Of a DNA stretch of 64,000 nt, positions 1 to 7,999 are shown in pieces. The notes beneath the pieces were generated by a model, which was given only the letters and a program-made list of their open reading frames with translations, was not told the origin of the DNA and did not search any database. The first letter of the stretch is position 1; every line of letters starts with the position of its first letter. Where the stretch lies: the NCBI GenBank assembly GCA_041394945.1, contig JAWKHH010000003.1, positions 434,001 to 498,000 of the forward strand. The letters run 5' to 3'. Both the position numbers and the translations under genes were made by a program. The stretch is from Bryobacteraceae bacterium. Lineage in GTDB: Bacteria > Acidobacteriota > Terriglobia > Bryobacterales > Bryobacteraceae.

Positions 1-1790
1 GAGGCGCGCAGCCGATCCGCCGGCTTTCCGACGATCTCATCGGCGTGGTAGCCGTAGAGCCGTTGCGCCCCGAGGTTCCAACTCGCGATGCGGCCGGCCG
101 GATCGACGAGGAAGGTCGCGTGGTCCGCCGCGTTCTCCACGAGGATGCGGAACTGCTCCTGACTGCTCCGCAGTTTCTGCTCGGCCTCGACGCGCGCGGT
201 GACGTCGGAGAGCGCGGCGATGACGTAGCAATTGCCATCGGCGTCCGCCATGGGCGCGAGGCCCACCTCAACCCGCACCTCGCTGCCGTCCTTGCGGCGG
301 CCGAACAACTCACGCCCCTCACCCATGCGCCTCGCCTCGCTGTCGCGGAACTGCACGCGCAGGGCTTCGTGGCGGCTCCTCAGATGGTCTGGCAGGAGAA
401 TCTCGAGGGGTTTCCCGGCGAGTTCCGCCGGCCGGTACCCGAGCGTTCGGAGGACTTGCGAGTTCGTCCGTACGATTCGGCCGGCATCGTCGACGATCAG
501 CATCACTCCGGGCGCGGTGTCGATGACGAGATTGGCGAACTGTTCGCGCTTGGCGAGATCCCGGGTGAGCTTCCGGTTGGCCTCCTCGCGCGCTTCGAGG
601 GCGGTTTGCATGTGCGCAAAACTCCGGGCCACGGCCCCGACTTCGCCGCCCGCGTGCACGGGCGCCGGCCGGTCAAAGTGGCCCTCGGCGGCTCTGGCGG
701 CGACCGCCGCCAGTTCCTTGAGCGGCACCGCCGCGCGCCGGAGGTATAGGTACAGGATTCCCGACAGCAACACAGCGCCGAGACCGGCCGACTTCAGGAT
801 CCCGGAGGTGACTCCGCCAACGGAGGCTTCGATACCATCCAGAAGCCGGGCGCTGATCACGGTGAGTCGAACGTGGGGATGTAGCGAGTCCGGCGGGACC
901 TCCCGGGTGACTCCGACGTATGACTTCCCGTCGAGGGTAAACCGATCGAGGCCGGGGCTCACTCGCTCCGTCCCGGAAACTTCGTCCTGCCACCGGTGCC
1001 GGGAGCCGAGATCAAAGCCGAAGGCGCGACCTTGGTTCGGGTGCTTGAGAAAATCTCCCTCGCTGTTCAGCACGATGGTCGTTCGACCGGACGGCAGGCC
1101 GCCCTCGAAATCGTCGAGAATGCGCCCGACGTCCATATTGATCACCACGATGCCCGCGACGGATCCTTCCGGCACGAACACCGGGACCGACACGCGGAGC
1201 GTTCTCACCCTCGGCTCCGCCACGACGCCGTGTTCGCGGTTCAGGTCGACTTCAGAGACATGGTATTCGCCGGGGTTGAGCGACAACGCCGCCTTGAAGT
1301 AGTTTCGATCCCCTTTCTTTTGCAAATTCGCGCGGGGGACGGCTTCGATCTTGAGACCGGTTCTTTCGACACGAACCAGTTCGGGCCCGCCATCGGCACG
1401 GCCAATGAAACGGATCTGGTAGTAGTGCGTGTTGAAGCGGACCACCGCTTCGAAGTCCTCGGCGAGGCGCTGGCGCCAGGAATCGAGAGGCGCGCCGTCG
1501 ACGGGATCCTTCCCGCCGGCCGCCACCGTCCGGGCCAGGCCGGTCACGGACGCGGAGCCGGCGAGGAACAAAGCGTTGTCGCGGAGGCGGCGGATCTCCC
1601 GGCCAAGCAGGTCCGCCCGCAGGTCCGCATTGGCGGCCAATTCCACGGTCGCGTCGGCGAATTCCTGATTCCAGGCCAGGCGCCTCACGACGGCGGTCTG
1701 GACGAGCACGGCGAGCAGAAACAACCCGAGCGTACCCAGCGTCACCTTGACACCGAGCGAAAGGTCGTGGAGGCTCCGCCCAGAGGCCAC
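1..1790 (-). CDS. Membrane-anchored HAMP-PAS sensor protein (partial, C terminus beyond window)
   Basis: Reading frame open to the left window edge; its 3' end is outside. Near the N terminus is one hydrophobic helix (VTLGTLGLFLLAVLV), then roughly 300 residues of periplasmic sensor region (Cache-like by position), a second helix (VLLSGILYLYL) encoded near 745, a HAMP linker with the PLKEL and GGEVG signatures (about 600-720), and at least two PAS domains. One contains VIDTAPGVMLIVDD (about 500) and the last contains SWNLGAQRLYGY near position 50. This architecture is typical of sensor histidine kinases or diguanylate cyclases, but the output domain is not visible. The start is uncertain. I chose GTG at 1790; TTG at 1805 is in frame. 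It is transcribed away from rfbH. Confidence 0.8.
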   Translation of the reverse strand, partial: MASGRSLHDLSLGVKVTLGTLGLFLLAVLVQTAVVRRLAWNQEFADATVELAANADLRADLLGREIRRLRDNALFLAGSASVTGLARTVAAGGKDPVDGAPLDSWRQRLAEDFEAVVRFNTHYYQIRFIGRADGGPELVRVERTGLKIEAVPRANLQKKGDRNYFKAALSLNPGEYHVSEVDLNREHGVVAEPRVRTLRVSVPVFVPEGSVAGIVVINMDVGRILDDFEGGLPSGRTTIVLNSEGDFLKHPNQGRAFGFDLGSRHRWQDEVSGTERVSPGLDRFTLDGKSYVGVTREVPPDSLHPHVRLTVISARLLDGIEASVGGVTSGILKSAGLGAVLLSGILYLYLRRAAVPLKELAAVAARAAEGHFDRPAPVHAGGEVGAVARSFAHMQTALEAREEANRKLTRDLAKREQFANLVIDTAPGVMLIVDDAGRIVRTNSQVLRTLGYRPAELAGKPLEILLPDHLRSRHEALRVQFRDSEARRMGEGRELFGRRKDGSEVRVEVGLAPMADADGNCYVIAALSDVTARVEAEQKLRSSQEQFRILVENAADHATFLVDPAGRIASWNLGAQRLYGYHADEIVGKPADRLRA

Positions 1791-2069
1791 TCGATTTGCC
1801 CTCAATCACCGAAGGATTCGCGCCCGCCCGGCCCCTCGCCCGGCGGGCAGCGCCGGGACGCCTCCGAGCCGCCGCACAAGAAACAAAGTGTTTTCCGAAG
1901 CGGAAATTCGGAGGTCTTCGAAGCTAATTGTACTGCCTTTTTCGTCTTACCGATAGGGTCTTTGTCTAATTTACGGCTGGCCCTAGTGCGCGTCTCAAGG
2001 AAACGGATCGTGTTCAATCGGGCCGACAGCCCACTAATCGTTTGCTCCCGGTCCGCCGATGGATTCTCG
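1791..2069. other. Intergenic region between divergent genes
   Basis: 279 bases separating the sensor gene (minus) from rfbH (plus). The central part (about 1890-1980) is AT-richer than its surroundings, as expected for two divergent promoters. I could not assign convincing -35/-10 pairs, and I see no repeat or RNA gene. Confidence 0.5.
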
Positions 2070-3446
2070 ATGGCCAGTGCTCCCGAGTCCGGTGTTGTCG
2101 CGCTCGAAGGTTCCTTGCGGGATAAATACCGCGGGAAGCCGGATGAGATTCGCGCGCAGATTCAGGCGCTGGTGGCCGAGTATCACCGCGCTGCGTTCCC
2201 GGATCGGCCGTTCGAACCGGGGCGCTCGCCCGTTCCCGTGGCGGGCCGGGTCTTCGACCAACGCGAGATCGGCCTGCTGGTGGATTCGGCGCTCGACTTC
2301 TGGCTCACGGCGGGGCGGTTCGCGTCGCGATTCGAGCGGGAATTCGCACGCTTCATGGGCGTGCGGGAATGCATCCTCGTGAATTCGGGCTCTTCGGCCA
2401 ACCTTGCCGCGCTTTCCGCACTGACCTCGCCGTCGCTCGGGGACCGGCGGCTCACGCCCGGCGACGAGGTGATCACGGTGGCCGCGGGCTTCCCCACCAC
2501 GGTCAATCCGATTCTTCAGAATGGCTTGGTCCCCGTTTTTCTTGACGTCACGCCGGGCAACTACAATCTCGACGCGGCGCAACTCGAAGCGGCTTTGTCT
2601 CCCCGCACGCGAGCCATTATGGCGGCCCACACGCTCGGCAATCCGTTCGACCTGGACGCGGTTGTGGATTTCGCCCGCAGGCACGGCCTTTGGTTGATCG
2701 AAGATTGTTGCGACGCGGTGGGATCGACGTGGAAGGGCTCGCCGGCCGGCTCGTTCGGCGATCTTGCCACGACGAGTTTCTATCCCGCGCATCACATCAC
2801 GATGGGCGAAGGCGGCGCCGTGCTGACGCCGAAGCCCGCGCTGCGGAGGCTGGTGGAGTCCTTCCGCGACTGGGGCCGCGATTGCTGGTGCGATCCAGGC
2901 TGTGACAATACGTGCGGAAAACGGTTCGACTGGCAGTTGGGCGGCCTCCCGCACGGCTACGACCACAAGTACACGTACTCGCACGTGGGCTACAACTTGA
3001 AACTCACCGATATGCAGGCCGCGGTCGGCGTGGCGCAGCTTGAAAAGCTGCCCGGGTTCATCGCCTCGCGCAAGGCGAATTTCGGGGTGCTGCGCGAGGG
3101 GCTCGCTCCGCTCGCCGATGCGCTTCTGCTGCCCGAGGCGACGCCCGGCTCCGACCCGAGCTGGTTCGGCTTCCCGATCGGCGTGCGTCCGGAGGCAGGC
3201 TTCCAGCGCGACGCGCTCATCCGGCGGCTGGAATCGAAGCGCATCGCCACGCGGCTGCTTTTTGGCGGCGACCTGACAAGGCAGCCGGCATACGTGGGAC
3301 GGGAGTTCCGGACGATCGGGGACCTTCCGAACACGCGGTTCGTGATGAACAACGTGCTCTGGATCGGGGTGTATCCGGGGTTGGCGCCTGCCGCGCTGGA
3401 CTACATCGTCGAAACCATCACGTCTTTCGTCCGCAACAGCCCCTAG
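2070..3446 (+). CDS. rfbH: RfbH-type CDP-4-keto-6-deoxyglucose-3-dehydrase (E1), DegT/AHBA aminotransferase fold
   Basis: 458 residues. PMP-dependent, iron-sulfur dehydratase that performs C3 deoxygenation of CDP-4-keto-6-deoxyglucose on the way to 3,6-dideoxyhexoses of O-antigen. The PLP-binding lysine of the DegT family is replaced by histidine in SFYPAHHITMGEGGA (H241/H242), the hallmark of E1. Cysteines at 214, 272, 274 and 282 give the spacing C-X57-C-X1-C-X7-C, which matches the [2Fe-2S] ligand pattern described for this enzyme. Start ATG 2070 gives the normal family length; the frame is open further upstream but that part is not conserved-looking. No CDP-sugar partners (E3 reductase, CDP-glucose dehydratase) lie nearby, so it is an orphan here and the exact sugar is inferred. 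Confidence 0.9.
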   Translation: MASAPESGVVALEGSLRDKYRGKPDEIRAQIQALVAEYHRAAFPDRPFEPGRSPVPVAGRVFDQREIGLLVDSALDFWLTAGRFASRFEREFARFMGVRECILVNSGSSANLAALSALTSPSLGDRRLTPGDEVITVAAGFPTTVNPILQNGLVPVFLDVTPGNYNLDAAQLEAALSPRTRAIMAAHTLGNPFDLDAVVDFARRHGLWLIEDCCDAVGSTWKGSPAGSFGDLATTSFYPAHHITMGEGGAVLTPKPALRRLVESFRDWGRDCWCDPGCDNTCGKRFDWQLGGLPHGYDHKYTYSHVGYNLKLTDMQAAVGVAQLEKLPGFIASRKANFGVLREGLAPLADALLLPEATPGSDPSWFGFPIGVRPEAGFQRDALIRRLESKRIATRLLFGGDLTRQPAYVGREFRTIGDLPNTRFVMNNVLWIGVYPGLAPAALDYIVETITSFVRNSP

Positions 3447-3751
3447 CCCGCTGCCGCGAGCACACCGCGCATCGCCCACCTCGCGGCGAGGATTGGGTAC
3501 TCGGCCGCAGCCGCGTCGGCAGCCTTCACCGCCGCATCCTCCGCGCCCGCCCAACGGCCGCTGTGATCGCCACGTAGCCGATGCCAATCGCGAGTCCCGC
3601 AACGCCAGCGGCGCGGAGAAGATTGCGTTCCGTGTCGATCTTCACCTGGCGGGACGAGGGAAACCGGGGCGCTATTACAGTCCGGACTAAAATCTTGTCT
3701 CAGCATGTCACGTTGCCGGCGCGGAGGTCACTAGCATAGCCGGAGGATCCA
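3447..3751. other. Intergenic region with a possible small minus-strand ORF
   Basis: 305 bases between rfbH and the PG-binding/CHAP gene. The only content I can point to is a 39-codon minus-strand ORF (listed separately) and, after a one-base frame change, further alanine-rich codons running to about 3447. No convincing terminator hairpin was found behind rfbH. Confidence 0.4.
3526..3645 (-). CDS. Possible 39-residue single-helix membrane peptide
   Basis: GTG start at 3645, TGA at 3526. The peptide has a charged N terminus (VKIDTERNLLR), one hydrophobic glycine/alanine helix (AAGVAGLAIGIGYVAITAAV) and a basic tail (GRARRMRR). That is a plausible inner-membrane micropeptide, but there is no Shine-Dalgarno sequence. 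The adjacent frame continues with protein-like composition (EDAAVKAADAAAAEY), so it may instead be the front half of a frameshifted small gene. No function can be assigned. Confidence 0.2.
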   Translation of the reverse strand: MKIDTERNLLRAAGVAGLAIGIGYVAITAAVGRARRMRR

Positions 3752-4489
3752 ATGGCCGATCAATTCAGCGGGCAGCCGAAGCGCGGCGACCGCAACAAGA
3801 GCGTCCGCCTAGCGCAGGAGTGGCTCACCTATCACGGGTTCGCCACCGGCGTGGACGGCGATTTCGGCGCCGGCACTGAGTTTTCGGTAACCTCTTTCCA
3901 AAAGAAGAAGGGCCTTGCGGTTACTGGCGTGGTGGACGCGCCGACGCAGGAGGCGTTGCTGGCGCCGATGGATGCCGTCCAGGCGCCGATCGCCGCCGGG
4001 TCGAAGACCCTACCCGAGGTCTACCTGGCCTACGCGCGGCAGCACCTACGCGCCCACCCGATCGAGATCGGCGGCGCGAACCGGGGCCCGTGGGTACGGC
4101 TCTACATGAACGGCCGCGACGGCGCGGAATGGCTGTGGTGCGCGGGCTTCGTGACTTGGGTGTTGCGGCAGGCCTGCCAGACGCTCGGCGTTCCGATGCC
4201 TCACCCGTACGCTTTCAGTTGCGACACGCTTGCCATCACCGCGAGGAGCAAGGGGCTGCTGCTGCCCGTGAACAAGACGGGGGAGATTGGCCAGGTCCGG
4301 CCGGGTTATATGGTTGTGTTCCGGAGGGCGCCGAATGACTGGTCGCACATCGGCGTCGTCGAGTCGATCGAAGGCGAGGCCATGATCACGATTGAGGGCA
4401 ACACAGATCATAGCGGCAGCCGGAACGGGTACGAGGTGTGCCGGCAGAGGCGGCGGATCACTGGACGGGATTATCTGGTGATCAATTGA
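3752..4489 (+). CDS. Peptidoglycan-binding domain plus CHAP/NlpC-like amidase
   Basis: 245 residues. Residues about 10-72 form a PG_binding_1 repeat (LAQEWLTYHGF, VDGDFGAGTEFSVTSFQ, GVVDAPTQEALL). Residues about 88-245 resemble a CHAP or NlpC/P60 papain-like cysteine peptidase, with the candidate nucleophile C130 in WLWCAGFVTW, the general base H199 in DWSHIGVVE, and a polar third residue in TIEGNT (about 213-218). The family cleaves peptide or amide bonds in murein stem peptides. There is no signal peptide, so it would need another export route or act on cell lysis; a phage-type endolysin origin is possible, but no phage genes surround it. A clear Shine-Dalgarno GGAGG lies upstream of ATG 3752. 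Confidence 0.8.
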   Translation: MADQFSGQPKRGDRNKSVRLAQEWLTYHGFATGVDGDFGAGTEFSVTSFQKKKGLAVTGVVDAPTQEALLAPMDAVQAPIAAGSKTLPEVYLAYARQHLRAHPIEIGGANRGPWVRLYMNGRDGAEWLWCAGFVTWVLRQACQTLGVPMPHPYAFSCDTLAITARSKGLLLPVNKTGEIGQVRPGYMVVFRRAPNDWSHIGVVESIEGEAMITIEGNTDHSGSRNGYEVCRQRRRITGRDYLVIN

Positions 4490-4505
4490 CGGTCTTTCTC
4501 GGGGG

Positions 4506-6602
4506 CTACACCGCCGCCGCGAGGGCTCTCATGTAGCCGAGCGCAAAGGCCCAGCCGATACGGGAGCCGGCATCGTCGCCGGACATGTGCGGGGTGTGAT
4601 CCGGGATGATGAGGCGCGGGTAACGCACCTCGTCGAACGCGCGCATGCAGGCGAACAGGTCGCACTGGCCTTCGTCGTGGAAAACCTCGGTATAGCGCTC
4701 ATAGGGCCGCTCGACGCGGACGTTGCGGAAGTGGACGTGGTTGATGCGGTCGCGGGAACCGAAGTAGCGGATGGCGGCGGGGGCGTCCTCGCCCATCTCC
4801 GTAGTCACGCCGGTATCGAGCGTGATGCCGTTCGAGGGCGAGTCCACGGTTTCGATCAGGCGCTTCAGATCGGCGAGCGTGCGCACGGGCTGGGCCGCGC
4901 CGCGGAACTCGGGCACCGGCGGATCGTTGGGATGCACCGCCAAGCGGACACCGGCCCGTTCCGCCACTGGTACGGCTTCCTTCAAGAACGCCGACAGCCG
5001 CTCCCACATCTGCTCGCGCGTGTGGGAGCCGGCGTTGGCGAGCGGCGGGAGATTGCGGATGCGGGCGGCGTCGAAATCGCGCAGGCCGGCGCTGCCGCGT
5101 CCCTTGGTTTCCCCGTAGCCTTCCGAGGCGCGGAGCGGGTAGAAGTTGTACTCCACGACGGGGATCCCTGCCTCGCCGGCCGCGCGAATCGAGTTCTTGA
5201 CGGCTTCGAGTTCCTCGCCGGCCCCGGGCCGGCCGTGGAGGATGCGCGGGAACGGCGGCAGGTGGACGAGTTCGGCGCGGACGCCGTGGGCGGCCATGTG
5301 CTCTTTCACCTGGCGCAACTGAGCGGCGGTCCATGCGCGGTGGATCGCGTCGTCGCGCGGTCCGCGGTCGGTGGGGGGTACGAGCGGACGTTGGGTGACG
5401 CGGGTGTTCATCGACGCGGGCATGGTTGCGTAGCCGATGCCCATCTGGCGGATGAAGGCGAGCGTCTCCGGAGCCACGTCACTCGGCCCGTGGGCGACCT
5501 TCAACTTGCGCCCGGCGCGGCTGGTGCGCACGGCGGGCGAGTTCACAGCCTGGACGAGACCGCGGATGTAGCCGTGGGAGAAGGAGCGTCCAACGCGGCC
5601 GCCGGGATCGTCAGGAATGCGGGGCGTATGGTCGGAGACAAGCGCGTGACGGTAACGGGTGTCGCGATAGGCGCGCATGGCCTCGACCATGTCGACATCG
5701 CCCTCGTCGATGAACACCTCCGTGTAGTTGGGGACGCGCCCGCGCACGCCGCGGAAATGCACGTGGTGAATGCGGCCCTTCCCGCCGATGCGGCGGATGG
5801 CTTCCACGACGTCGACGCCCATTTCGGTAACCGTGCCCTGGCAGAACGTAAACCCGTTCATGGGGTTCGCGTAGGCGTCGACGAAGCGTTCGATCTCGCC
5901 GGTATTGGTGAGCAGGCGTTCGATCCCTCGCATGGAGCGCACGGGGGGATCCTTGGGATGCAGCGACAGGCGGACTCCGGCGCGTTCGGCCTCGGGCAGC
6001 ACGCGGTCCAGGAAGTAGCGCATGCGGTCCTGGAGTTGGGCGCGCGTGATAAGGCCGAGGTCTTCGAAGGGCCGCTTGTCGCGGACGAGGTCGTAGCGGA
6101 AGCTCTTGTAGACGGAGCCGCCGCGGCCTTCGGAGTCCTCGTAGCCGGCATCGGCGCCCCATTTGAAATCGGGCGACCATCGCCACTCGAAGACTGTTAC
6201 GCCGGCTTCGCCTCCAGCGCGGATACTGCGGGCGATGTTGGCGATCGTGCGGTCGCGGTCCGGATGCGCGAGCATTGCCGGGGTGAGCCAGGCGATTGGA
6301 ATCATGAGCGAGTGCAGTTCCATGCCGAACTCGCGGCAGCGGCTTTGGACGGCGTGGATATCGCCGGCGGACCAGTAGCCTTTGGCGTCGCGGTCGACCG
6401 CGTCGGAGCCCTGGAGGACGATCCACTTGTGGCCCAACTGAGCAAGCCAGGTGAGCGTGGAGGCATCGAGCCCGCCGATGTTCTCGGCGATCCGTGGCTC
6501 CCACCCGTCCGCGCCACGAAGTTCCGGCCGGGTGACGATGGCGGCGGCGGCGGCGAAAGCGCGCCGCGTCAACACGGGCCTGCCGCGAGGGTTGTCGAAC
6601 AT
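4506..6602 (-). CDS. Tandem-duplicated mannonate dehydratase (UxuA)-like protein, exported
   Basis: 698 residues containing two complete UxuA-type TIM-barrel domains in one chain, about twice the family length. Both halves carry the signature set: HPKDPP and HPNDPP, CQGTVTEMG and LDTGVTTEMG, HHVHFRGVRG and NHVHFRNVRV, DEG, DHTP, and the closing GRSFSHGYIRGL / GWAFALGYMRAL. UxuA dehydrates D-mannonate to 2-keto-3-deoxygluconate with Mn2+. The His and Cys/Asp positions differ between halves (Cys in the first, Asp in the second), so one may be altered in activity. The N terminus VLTRRAFAAAAAIV looks like a Tat signal. I chose ATG 6602 rather than 6707 because a TACAAT -10-like box sits 7 nt upstream. 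Divergent from the 6713 oxidoreductase. Confidence 0.8.
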   Translation of the reverse strand: MFDNPRGRPVLTRRAFAAAAAIVTRPELRGADGWEPRIAENIGGLDASTLTWLAQLGHKWIVLQGSDAVDRDAKGYWSAGDIHAVQSRCREFGMELHSLMIPIAWLTPAMLAHPDRDRTIANIARSIRAGGEAGVTVFEWRWSPDFKWGADAGYEDSEGRGGSVYKSFRYDLVRDKRPFEDLGLITRAQLQDRMRYFLDRVLPEAERAGVRLSLHPKDPPVRSMRGIERLLTNTGEIERFVDAYANPMNGFTFCQGTVTEMGVDVVEAIRRIGGKGRIHHVHFRGVRGRVPNYTEVFIDEGDVDMVEAMRAYRDTRYRHALVSDHTPRIPDDPGGRVGRSFSHGYIRGLVQAVNSPAVRTSRAGRKLKVAHGPSDVAPETLAFIRQMGIGYATMPASMNTRVTQRPLVPPTDRGPRDDAIHRAWTAAQLRQVKEHMAAHGVRAELVHLPPFPRILHGRPGAGEELEAVKNSIRAAGEAGIPVVEYNFYPLRASEGYGETKGRGSAGLRDFDAARIRNLPPLANAGSHTREQMWERLSAFLKEAVPVAERAGVRLAVHPNDPPVPEFRGAAQPVRTLADLKRLIETVDSPSNGITLDTGVTTEMGEDAPAAIRYFGSRDRINHVHFRNVRVERPYERYTEVFHDEGQCDLFACMRAFDEVRYPRLIIPDHTPHMSGDDAGSRIGWAFALGYMRALAAAV

Positions 6603-6609
6603 CGTGCCG

Positions 6610-6615
6610 ATTGTA
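6610..6615 (-). promoter_or_regulatory. TACAAT -10-like box, possible leaderless promoter
   Basis: Minus-strand TACAAT (5/6 match to TATAAT) ends 7 nt before ATG 6602, and there is no Shine-Dalgarno sequence. It fits a leaderless transcript and supports the shorter start of the UxuA-like protein. No clear -35 was identified. Confidence 0.4.
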
Positions 6616-6712
6616 TCGAAGCGAATGGCGAGTGGGCGTTCAGCGGCGTGACCGGCGAGCCCTGCGGTATTCTGAAAGGTACTCAAAGAACTTCCAAGGA
6701 GAACCAAAAGCC

Positions 6713-7975
6713 ATGCCGCAGACCACCCCAGAAGCCTTTTCCCGCCGGGGAATATTGAAGACCGCCGCCGTTGCCGCGCCCGCCGTGATGCCCGCGTTGG
6801 CGGCGAACGACGTGGTGACGGTGGGGATGATCGGCGTGGGGAGCCGAGGCAATTATCTGACGGAGCGGCTGTTCGTGGGGAGCGGCGCGATGGTGAAGGT
6901 GCTGGCCACCTGCGACACTTACGAGGGCCATCGGGCGCGGTCCAAGGATCGCATTCAGACGATGGGCGGCAACACGCCGAGCGTGCATGTCGACTACCGC
7001 GAAGTGCTGGCGAACAAGGACATCAACATGGTTGTGATCGCCACGCCGGAGCATCTGCACCACGACATGACGATCGCGGCGTTGAAGGCGGGGAAGAACG
7101 TGTATGTGGAGAAGCCGCTGGCGCATACGATCGAGGAAGGCGAGGAGATTCTGAAGGTGGCCAAGGCGGCCGGCAAGAAAGTGCAGGTGGGCACGCAGAA
7201 CCGGAGTAACTCGCTCTACGGGATGGCGAAGCAGATGATCTCGCAGGGAATGATCGGCGACTGCCACTACGTGCGCGCGTTCTGGTACCGCAATTCGCTG
7301 CCAGGCGGCGCGCCGGCGTGGCGGTACACGATTCCGAAGGACGCCAATCCGCAGAACACGGACTGGCAGAAGTTTCTCGGCACGGCGGCGAAGCGCGACT
7401 TCGACCCGCAGCGCTACTACCAATGGCGGCTGTATTGGGACTACTCGGGCGGAATTTCAACGGACCTGCTGGTGCACCAGACCGACATCACCAACTTCGT
7501 GCTGGGCAAGACGACGCCGCATACGTGTATGTCTTCCGGCGGCGTGTATCGCTGGACCGACGCCAACGACGACCGCGAAGTGCCGGACACGATGAGCGCC
7601 ATCTACGAGTACTCGGACAAGTTCCACCTGAACTATAGCTGTTACTTCGGCAACGACAACTTCGGCTACGGGGAGAACTTCTGCGGCAACGACGGCACAA
7701 TCGAAGTGTTGAACCGGCAGATCCTTTCCTACACGCCGCAAAAACATGTGAAAGGGCGGCAGCCGACGCGGATCGAGCTGCCCGGCAACGACAACCTGGC
7801 CGTAGAGGCGCACCTGCACAACCTGGTGCTGGCGATTCAGGGAAAGGCGGAGTTGGTGGCGCCGGTGGAGGTGGGCCAGCAGGCGGCGATTTCCGGCCAC
7901 ATGGCGACGCTTTCACTGCGCAACGGCAAGAAGGTCGTTTGGGACGACAACGCCCGGAAGTATCGCTTCGCCTAG
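6713..7975 (+). CDS. Exported Gfo/Idh/MocA-family oxidoreductase
   Basis: 420 residues. A twin-arginine N terminus (SRRGILKTAAVAAPAVMPALA) is followed by an N-terminal Rossmann domain with the glycine motif GMIGVGSRGNY and the family signature VYVEKPLAHT, in which EKP supplies the catalytic lysine. The C-terminal alpha/beta domain contains GGISTDLLVHQTDI. Members oxidise or reduce sugars and inositols with tightly bound NAD(P), and Tat export in the folded state, as in glucose-fructose oxidoreductase, would carry the cofactor out. AAGGAG precedes ATG 6713. The PfkB kinase follows after 24 bases, so the two are probably co-transcribed. The substrate is unknown. Confidence 0.88.
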   Translation: MPQTTPEAFSRRGILKTAAVAAPAVMPALAANDVVTVGMIGVGSRGNYLTERLFVGSGAMVKVLATCDTYEGHRARSKDRIQTMGGNTPSVHVDYREVLANKDINMVVIATPEHLHHDMTIAALKAGKNVYVEKPLAHTIEEGEEILKVAKAAGKKVQVGTQNRSNSLYGMAKQMISQGMIGDCHYVRAFWYRNSLPGGAPAWRYTIPKDANPQNTDWQKFLGTAAKRDFDPQRYYQWRLYWDYSGGISTDLLVHQTDITNFVLGKTTPHTCMSSGGVYRWTDANDDREVPDTMSAIYEYSDKFHLNYSCYFGNDNFGYGENFCGNDGTIEVLNRQILSYTPQKHVKGRQPTRIELPGNDNLAVEAHLHNLVLAIQGKAELVAPVEVGQQAAISGHMATLSLRNGKKVVWDDNARKYRFA

Positions 7976-7999
7976 TAAGTTTCGACAGAGGATCCTTTC

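Noticed and set aside
45..1302. Long plus-strand reading frames (45-749 and 232-1302)
   Set aside because: They lie antisense to the PAS/HAMP sensor, whose minus-strand frame shows clear domains; the plus frames are arginine- and serine-rich shadows of GC-rich DNA.
2034..3602. 522-codon minus-strand frame
   Set aside because: Antisense to rfbH, which has all catalytic motifs; the minus product is Arg/His-rich with no family features.
3752..4489. PG-binding/CHAP protein as prophage endolysin
   Set aside because: No holin, structural or integrase genes in the neighbourhood; a single such gene does not support a prophage.
4587..6758. 723-codon plus-strand frame
   Set aside because: Antisense to the double UxuA-like protein; composition is typical of a shadow frame.
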